A DNA stretch of 64,000 nt from Anaeramoeba flamelloides. Taxonomy: Eukaryota > Metamonada > Anaeramoebidae. The position numbers and the translations under genes were made by a program. Shown piece by piece: positions 57,707-64,000 of the stretch. Location: assembly GCA_027625915.1 (NCBI GenBank), contig JANTQA010000063.1, positions 8,265,501 to 8,329,500 on the forward strand, read 5' to 3'. Below the pieces are notes generated by a model that did no database searches, was not told the DNA's origin, and saw nothing but the letters and a program-made list of their open reading frames with translations. Position 1 is the stretch's first letter, and each line of letters opens with the position of its first letter.

Positions 57707-60700
57707 TTAATTGAGGAAACTCAATAGCAAATAATTGAAATCGTCCTCTTTAATATCATGAATATAAATTGGTTCATTTTTCAATTTTTTCATTATTTGC
57801 TGGTGAATTGATTTTCTTTTCACAAAAGAGCTTTTTATTATATATTTCATTTTATTTTGGATTATTCTCGCTTTATCAATTTTGCCAAAATGTACTAATA
57901 TTAAAGTCAAATTGAGAATTTTTTCTAAGATTGGAGGAGAAAAGGTTTTGGATAATTCGTTAATCCAATTTTCTTCAGCTTTTGATTCACTTTCTTTAAT
58001 TTTTTCCTTTCTATTTTTCTTCCTCCTGTTTTTCTGGTTATTTCCTTTATTTTTACTCGAAAATTGGTTGGAATAAGTCGAAAATTGCGAAACGGACGAA
58101 TTATCTGATATTAAAGTCGAACTTAAATCAACTTGGCCAATTTTATCTAAGGCATAAAACTGAGGAAATTGCAACTTTCTTAATTGTAAATTATTTAATT
58201 TTCTTTGGATATTTTCTCTATATTTAAGTTTATCATTTATTGAATGTAAAAGATTTAAATAATTATTGTTCAGTTCTGGTAACACGACTGTTTCAATCAA
58301 ACCAAAGCATTTTTTAAATGATATTAGTTTTAAAGCCCCACTATAATCGCCGGAACGAAGCAATAATTGGATGGCCTTTTTTATTAATTCTTTATTTTGC
58401 AAATTTTCGCTATTTTGTGGATTTTCTGTAATCAAGGTATATTCAAATAACACCTGTGCAGATTCTTTAAATTGGTCTCGATCTTCCAATTGTTCTGAAA
58501 TTTTTAATAACAGTTCTGGGCTTGAATATTTATTTAAAGCAATGGCCATTTTCCAATTACCAATTTTTTGATACTCAATAACTGTTTCTTCAGTATTCCC
58601 AGCTAAATTTAAGGCTAATGCTCTTTCCATGCCAGGCTTTAAAGAAGTTGATAATTTCTTCCAAATATTCATTTCAAATTTGTTTAATTTTAGAATAAAT
58701 TCACTATTATCAAAATTTTCCTTTTCTTCGCTCTTCACCTTTTCCTCCCCCTTTTCCTTCTCCTTCTCTTTTTCCTCATCATCATCATCATCATCACTGT
58801 CGTCTTTATTAATTAAAGCTCTAATTTTTTCAATAATTTTTAAACTTTGAGAATATAAAGATTTTTCTTCAATAAGATTTAAAGCCCTTTCCAAAGATTG
58901 GTTGCTTTTTTCAGAAATTAACTCAAAAATGGCCTTTTCCCACCTTTCTAAATAAATAAAAATCTCTGCATTTTTTAAGTTTGCATTTTTTTCATTTTTC
59001 AATTTTTTTAAGAATGGTATATATTCCATTGGATCCATTTCTGACTTTTGAGCAATTTTTTGTGCTAATTCAAAATCACACATTTCAATTGCCGTATCGT
59101 ACAGGGTCTTGATATCTGTCAAATAAATGGCATAATCCAATTCAGATCTTTTAGTATAGGTCTTTTTGAAAAATCGTGCACGAAGATCTTGAAACATTTT
59201 TGGGATTTCTATTGGTCGTGGTTTGAGATATGTATCGATGATTGGCATGATATATTTATCTTCATCGATTTCCTTCATTGTCTTTCTTAATAGTTTACAA
59301 ACCTCGCTCACTTTATTTTTTAATAATTCCCTGTTTTTTTTTTTTTTTTGTACAAATAACAATCTGTTGATAATTCTTTCAACCTTTGTTTTCCCAACAG
59401 TCTCAGTATTAAAAATATTAAATTTGAATTTGGTAATCGATGTGTCTTCGTTTTTCAAGGACTGGATGAATTTTGATAATAGACCATTATCTTCAATATC
59501 TTCAATAAAGTTTTTAATGTCGCCCTTGAAATATTCGAAATCCCAATCACATACGATATTTAAGTCGATTCGATGCCTCTTTGCACACAATAAGGCCTCT
59601 TTATATTTGGATTCTTCCTTTAAATATTTTAAGATCGTGCTAAGGACCATGATTCTTGGATAAACAGTTTCTAAATTACCTCTGGGCATTTCAAATACAA
59701 TTTTGTCTGAAGTTAAAATTACAATTTTTGCGGATCGTTCAATTGGTCTAAACGATTCATTATATTTTTCTTCAATTGATTGTATTTTTACCTTTTCAAT
59801 TATTTTTTTAAATTCAGTCATTACCTTATTATTATTGTTGTTGTTGCTGCTGCTGCTGCTGCTGCTGATATTTGCATTATTGTTTTTTTGTTGATTTTTG
59901 TTATTTTTTTTCCCTCTGTTTTGATTTTTTTTATAATAATGATTCTTTTTTATTTGGCTTTTGTTTTCTGTTATTTTTAAAGGAATAAATCTAACTACAT
60001 GTTCAAGAGTAGTAAAAGCAATAAATTCATTATTCGTTCCAAAGGAAGTACAGGAATCGCTTACTTCCATTATTTGTTTATCTAAATTATTTTCGTCATT
60101 TTTTCCTAAGATGAATAATTTATTTGTTTGTGAATTCTTCCCAATGATGATTTCTTGATTAATTTCTTTATCAGAAAAAACAATTATACTGGTTGAAATT
60201 TCATCACATGGCTCATCAAAGTTATTTAATTCGACAATTTTAAATTCAGTACCTTCGTTTGATTCCAAATTTTCTTTTTCATTTTCATTTTCATTTTCAA
60301 TTTCATTTTCATTTTCATTTTGCGTTTCTTTTTCTTGTTGATTAATAATTTCTTCAAAGCTATAAAGTTGTCCATTATTTGTTTCAATAACAAACCCGTG
60401 ATTTAATTTTAATGGGGTAATTTGAATAATTTCATTATCTATTTGAAATTTGGTAATTTCACGAACAAAAGTGGAATTATTTGAATTTAACCCATGCAAT
60501 TCAATAGCCATTAATTCATGAACAAAATCAACAGTATTTTCCTTTTCGTTTTCCTTCTCCTTATCTTTTTCTTTTTCTTTTTCCAACTCCATTTCTTTTT
60601 CCATTTCTTTTTTCTCATTCTCATTCTCATCTAATTGATCTTCTGCTTCAACTGCAATTAAAAACAAAATACTATTAGGCTTATTTTTGGTAGTTGTCAT

Positions 60701-61987
60701 CGAAATTGCACTAGTTCTCGTTTCCAAATTTTGATCTAATGGTATTTCAATTGAGGTTAGCATCGAATAATCATTTTTTTCATTATTAAAAGTATAAATT
60801 TCAAGTTGGTTTGCAGATGTATGCAAAACGACATATTTGCTTGAAAATAATACATGGTTGATTGAATTTTTCGAATTAATTTTATATTCAGACAATGGTG
60901 GTGGAATGACCATTTTGGAAAAAGGTGATAATAAGGCATTTTTGCCATCAATTAAGGCCACAGTTTGATCTTTTAAATGTGATTTGGAAATTTCCCAAAA
61001 CAAATTAATATAGCTAATAACGCCATTGCAATTCAAAATTCGAATCAATAAAGGATTTTCGTTATCCCACAAGATTGAATTATTTTTCCCATTGGTGAGT
61101 TGTGTTGTTTGCTTTAAATACCAATGATAATTACTAAAAGTCCAGAATTGGATTTTTTCTAAAAATGTTGTCCGGTTCATTGTTATGAGCGCCAAAATGT
61201 TTGACTCTACGTTCCAAGATAGACCCTTGATAATTTCTTCTTCATCCACGCATGTGATGCTATATTCTCGTAGCACACAATTCTTTTCAAAGAAAATTAC
61301 CTTTTTTTGATCCTTGCTAACAACAGAAATGACATTGCCACGTGGCTGGAATTGGATTGAAGAACTTGAAAACTGCAAAGTTTTTTCTTTTAAAGTGTTT
61401 CCAAAGATCTTATAATCTGAATCATAAACTTGGACAATATTTTTATTGAATTCCAAATCAAAATACAAGCATACAAAATACTTGCCATCTTCACGAAAAC
61501 TAATTGATGCTTCGATTAATTCTTTATTTGTGATCCTTCCTTTGACAAGACAATTATACTCTTCGTCTAATTCATAAAGGGTTCCGCTTGATCCTAAAAG
61601 TACAAAATATGTTTGATCTGGGGACAAGCAACATGCAACAAATTTTTCTTTTTCTTTTTCTTTTTCTTTGTTTTCAGGTATGATTTCTATTTTTGTAATT
61701 TTCCCTTTGGAATCGATCTCAACCACCTCACCTTGGTTGCTTAAAACAAAAATGCTTTCTTTTTCAATTAAATATTCTAAGCAAATTATTTCATTGGTAT
61801 CAAATGTCTCATATTTTTTGAGTATCTTTTTTTGTTTTGGTGAAAAGATTACAATTGTGTCATCGATATTGATGATTTCTTCATTGGTGAGACTGTTGAC
61901 GGTGAAAATTGGGGCAATTGTTTGATTTTGAAAGCTATTTAAGAAAGTTTGGCTTTTAATAACTGATCGTATTGATAAATTTTGCAT
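57707..61987 (-). CDS. ELP1: Elongator complex subunit 1 (ELP1/IKI3/IKAP)
   Basis: Single exon, 1,426 residues; known ELP1 proteins are about 1,330-1,350. The diagnostic segment is MPRGNLETVYPRIMVLS (767-783) followed by KEALLCAKRHRIDLN and the VCDWDFEYFKGDIKNFIEDI region, as in ELP1 families. N-terminal residues 1-760 fit the paired WD40 propellers (PRGNVISVVSKDQKKVIFFE) and the C-terminal half fits the TPR-like dimerisation region. A basic stretch near 1316 (NRRKKNRKEK) matches the tRNA-binding patch of known ELP1. The protein scaffolds Elongator, which modifies wobble uridine (cm5U-type) in cytosolic tRNAs. Extra length comes from low-complexity inserts: Lys/Glu at about 108-116, 459-490 and 1075-1095, Asn/Glu at about 560-590, and Ser/Asn around 705-725. 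The start is the first ATG, at 61987. Confidence 0.94.
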   Translation of the reverse strand: MQNLSIRSVIKSQTFLNSFQNQTIAPIFTVNSLTNEEIINIDDTIVIFSPKQKKILKKYETFDTNEIICLEYLIEKESIFVLSNQGEVVEIDSKGKITKIEIIPENKEKEKEKEKFVACCLSPDQTYFVLLGSSGTLYELDEEYNCLVKGRITNKELIEASISFREDGKYFVCLYFDLEFNKNIVQVYDSDYKIFGNTLKEKTLQFSSSSIQFQPRGNVISVVSKDQKKVIFFEKNCVLREYSITCVDEEEIIKGLSWNVESNILALITMNRTTFLEKIQFWTFSNYHWYLKQTTQLTNGKNNSILWDNENPLLIRILNCNGVISYINLFWEISKSHLKDQTVALIDGKNALLSPFSKMVIPPPLSEYKINSKNSINHVLFSSKYVVLHTSANQLEIYTFNNEKNDYSMLTSIEIPLDQNLETRTSAISMTTTKNKPNSILFLIAVEAEDQLDENENEKKEMEKEMELEKEKEKDKEKENEKENTVDFVHELMAIELHGLNSNNSTFVREITKFQIDNEIIQITPLKLNHGFVIETNNGQLYSFEEIINQQEKETQNENENEIENENENEKENLESNEGTEFKIVELNNFDEPCDEISTSIIVFSDKEINQEIIIGKNSQTNKLFILGKNDENNLDKQIMEVSDSCTSFGTNNEFIAFTTLEHVVRFIPLKITENKSQIKKNHYYKKNQNRGKKNNKNQQKNNNANISSSSSSSNNNNNNKVMTEFKKIIEKVKIQSIEEKYNESFRPIERSAKIVILTSDKIVFEMPRGNLETVYPRIMVLSTILKYLKEESKYKEALLCAKRHRIDLNIVCDWDFEYFKGDIKNFIEDIEDNGLLSKFIQSLKNEDTSITKFKFNIFNTETVGKTKVERIINRLLFVQKKKKNRELLKNKVSEVCKLLRKTMKEIDEDKYIMPIIDTYLKPRPIEIPKMFQDLRARFFKKTYTKRSELDYAIYLTDIKTLYDTAIEMCDFELAQKIAQKSEMDPMEYIPFLKKLKNEKNANLKNAEIFIYLERWEKAIFELISEKSNQSLERALNLIEEKSLYSQSLKIIEKIRALINKDDSDDDDDDEEKEKEKEKGEEKVKSEEKENFDNSEFILKLNKFEMNIWKKLSTSLKPGMERALALNLAGNTEETVIEYQKIGNWKMAIALNKYSSPELLLKISEQLEDRDQFKESAQVLFEYTLITENPQNSENLQNKELIKKAIQLLLRSGDYSGALKLISFKKCFGLIETVVLPELNNNYLNLLHSINDKLKYRENIQRKLNNLQLRKLQFPQFYALDKIGQVDLSSTLISDNSSVSQFSTYSNQFSSKNKGNNQKNRRKKNRKEKIKESESKAEENWINELSKTFSPPILEKILNLTLILVHFGKIDKARIIQNKMKYIIKSSFVKRKSIHQQIMKKLKNEPIYIHDIKEDDFNYLLLSFLN

Positions 61988-62529
61988 AAGTTAGGGTAAA
62001 GGTTTGAAAAAAAAAAACTTTTTTGATACGTATGACAAAAAAATAAAAGAAAAAATAGTAAAAATAAAAAATGATTTCGAGGAATTTATTGTTGATTTGT
62101 AGAGTTGTTAAATTTCATGGACAACTTCATTAATATGCTTTTGAAGAGACTTATTCAAAAAACTAACACCAATTAAAAGTTGAACAATTTAGAATTAAAA
62201 CAATTTGTTCAATTTTGGATTGATTGTTTACTAAAAATACTCTATTGATAAAAAGTTAAACAATCCTTCTTTCATATATGAGCTTCAACCTTATTCTCTG
62301 AAATTATGATCTCGAATGACTATTTACTTGATCAATTTCTGTTTTTTGAAAAACAATTGTTATTTCGGAAAACACTTTTGGGAATAGTTTGCAAGTTTTT
62401 TTTTTTTTTATTCATTGTATTTCCACAAACACCAGTTTCTTGAATTTGATGGTTGTTTTAAAGCAGTTAGTCAAAAGTTTGTGAAATACACAATCCTAAT
62501 TTAGATAAACCCAAATCTTTTTTTTAATT
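61988..62529. other. 5' flank of ELP1 gene
   Basis: A/T-rich upstream region on the minus strand; nothing recognised beyond poly-T at about 62398-62410. Confidence 0.5.
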
Positions 62530-62950
62530 TTTCTTGTTTAAATATACAATCTAATCCAGTACTCAGCAATACTACAAATACAAATTCATTTTGAAGGTAA
62601 ATTCTATGAACTTTTGTCAAAGTGATTAAATTATTAATTTATATAAAATTTTTTATAGTTTTATCAATTTTAATTAAATTTTTTTTTTGATAAATATTTA
62701 TCTCAAAAATTGTACAGAACTCTATTTTTTGAGATAAATTTTCCAATTTGACTTTATATTTTTCATATTTAATTTTTAATTAGAGTGACTTTTAGAAATC
62801 AATATCATATTCATATATTTTTTATTGTTCATTTCATGGACCGATTACATATGTTGGTCCTACTTGAAGGAAGTTAAATACTTTTTATTTTGAAAAACAG
62901 ATTAACACAGCCAAAATTATTATTAAAACAACAGTAAAAATTTTTTTGAT
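62530..62950 (+). repeat. dispersed repeat family H, copy 5
   Basis: Collinear with 364-790 but among the most diverged: ACTCAGCAATACTACAAATA in place of the CAATAGTATACC block, GAAGGTAAATTC, GACTTTTAGAAATCAATATC, and a final AAAACAACAGTA. Confidence 0.55.
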
Positions 62951-62994
62951 CTGATTCAAAAATTATTAATTCAATCAATGGATGGATAAAAAAA

Positions 62995-63135
62995 TAAAAA
63001 TAAAATTTTTATTAATAAATCTATACTCTCCTAGACTTATTTATAAAACTGAAGCAAAAATTAGCTGAACAATAATAACGATATATAAAAGAAAATTTAA
63101 ACTAAAACAAAAACTAGAATTTTTGTATTTCAATC
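62995..63135 (+). mobile_element. LINE fragment, third copy
   Basis: The plus strand reads PRLIYKTEAKIS, aligned with PVLIYKIKFKF of the LINE at 56335-57462 and SVLRYKREFKI at 47996-48215. Short and degenerate. Confidence 0.45.
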
Positions 63136-63249
63136 AATTAGTTAATAATCTTAAATTCTGAGAACAGTAATTAGAAATTATTAACTAGTAATCAAAAACC
63201 TTAAAAGAACCAGAAATTGAACTTGATAAATATCGAATCAAATAACAAG

Positions 63250-64000
63250 AAAATAGTTCGAGTTGGAAATGTCGGTGGTTTTTTTTAATTTACAAAATAA
63301 AGTGAAAATTCCAAAAATTTTAAGTTTATTTCTTAAAATAAAAAAAAACACTGTTAACTTTTCCAGAATTTAAAAGAATTGTGTAAAATCATAAGATTGT
63401 TCTCTATTATTTTGAATTCTGGAAAAGCGCGGTTAGGTTTTCTTGAGTTTTCTTGTTTATTTCAAAAATCGATAGATTTTCAGAATAAAACAGAAAACCT
63501 CAAGAAAACCTAGGCACTTGACGGCACTCGATGACACCCCCCCCAAAAAAAAAAATATTTAAAAATAATATCTATTCAAAATAATATTAACAAACAGTTG
63601 CGTCGTCAAGTACATAGTTTTTTTGAGGTTTTCTATTTTATGTGTCAAGTGTCTAGGTTTTCTTGAGGTTTTATGTTTTGTGAAGTATTCTAGGTTTTTT
63701 TGAGGTTTTCTATTTTATTTCTGAAGTGTTCTAGATTTTTTTGAGTTCATTATTTATTTGGAAAATCAATAGATTTTCGTTAGGTTTTTTTTACTTTAGA
63801 AATAAACAGAAAATTTTAATGCATTTTAGGTTTATTTCTAAAGTAAAAAAAACCTAGAACACTTCACAAATAAAATAGAAAACCTCAAAAAAACTTAGAA
63901 AAAATCTATTGATTTTAAAAATAAACAGATAACTCAAGAAAACCTAACTGTAATTTTTTTTAATTTGAGAAATTTAACAAAAATTTCAAAAATTTTCTTT
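63250..64000. repeat. J-type foldback cluster with a perfect hairpin
   Basis: Nested inverted repeats continue to the window edge. The strongest is a perfect 27-bp pair at 63781-63807 and 63830-63856 (arm core TTTTACTTTAGAAATAAAC) with a 22-base loop. Outside it, GAGGTTTTCTATTTTATTTC on the left and its complement on the right, plus AATCTATTGATTTT arms, extend the pairing. A second hairpin lies at 63357-63426 (CTTTTCCAGAATT / AATTCTGGAAAAG). Non-coding. Confidence 0.75.

Noticed and set aside
1-64000. CRISPR arrays, tRNAs, rRNAs, LTR elements
   Set aside because: No regularly spaced repeats, no cloverleaf with T-loop consensus, no rRNA-like G+C blocks and no paired direct terminal repeats were seen by reading.

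Overview
The window is extremely A+T-rich eukaryotic nuclear DNA, probably from a protist. Seven protein-coding loci are well supported; five lie in single long ORFs or need one short intron, and the rest of the window is mostly decayed mobile DNA. The genes are eukaryotic (Rab GTPase, SNF1-like kinase, GRP170/HYOU1-type ER chaperone, endosomal-type Na+/H+ exchanger, Elongator subunit ELP1, an RCC1+BTB protein). Long Lys/Glu runs and the RCC1-BTB-BTB architecture suggest an amoeboid protist, perhaps Anaeramoeba-like; this is inference, and an unrelated A+T-rich amoeba is possible. No bacterial operon, CRISPR array, tRNA, rRNA or LTR element was recognised.

Layout. 1-4.3 kb: dispersed repeat H split by a long inverted-repeat transposon (D1). 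4.3-6.1 kb, minus: a two-exon protein kinase whose 1,053-bp intron holds a foldback element. 6.1-15.2 kb: intergenic, with elements D2, L1, I1 (carrying a palindromic MITE), B1 and C1. 15.2-18.6 kb, plus: GRP170/HYOU1-like chaperone. 18.6-23.1 kb: a tandem duplication, a long inverted repeat, and L and H copies. 23.1-25.0 kb, plus: RCC1/BTB gene. 25.0-31.2 kb: B3 with two nested MITEs, F1 and G repeats. 31.5-33.2 kb, plus: Na+/H+ exchanger with a short protein-like antisense stretch just upstream. 33.2-40.4 kb: foldback D5 and J hairpins. 40.4-46.9 kb, plus: three-exon Rab gene with a 5.7-kb first intron containing three levels of nested elements. 46.9-53.6 kb: B2, LINE debris, C2, a MITE, F3 and D4. 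53.7-54.5 kb, minus: a two-exon gene of unknown function. 54.5-57.7 kb: an inverted H copy and a degenerate LINE 3' end. 57.7-62.0 kb, minus: ELP1. 62.0-64.0 kb: H copy, LINE fragment and J hairpins.

The genes are not an operon. Several do touch the endomembrane system (Rab, endosomal NHE, ER chaperone), but nothing suggests clustering by function. The most informative part of the window is its transposon stratigraphy. Repeat copies elsewhere in the window act as empty sites, so insertion order and target duplications can be read directly: I is older than F, which is older than D, inside the Rab intron, and F uses a TTAA target. A set of elements (D1-D5) shares an inner terminal motif but carries different outer terminal repeats that match between the two ends of each element. 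Introns have GTAAG-like donors but A-rich sequence right before the acceptor AG.
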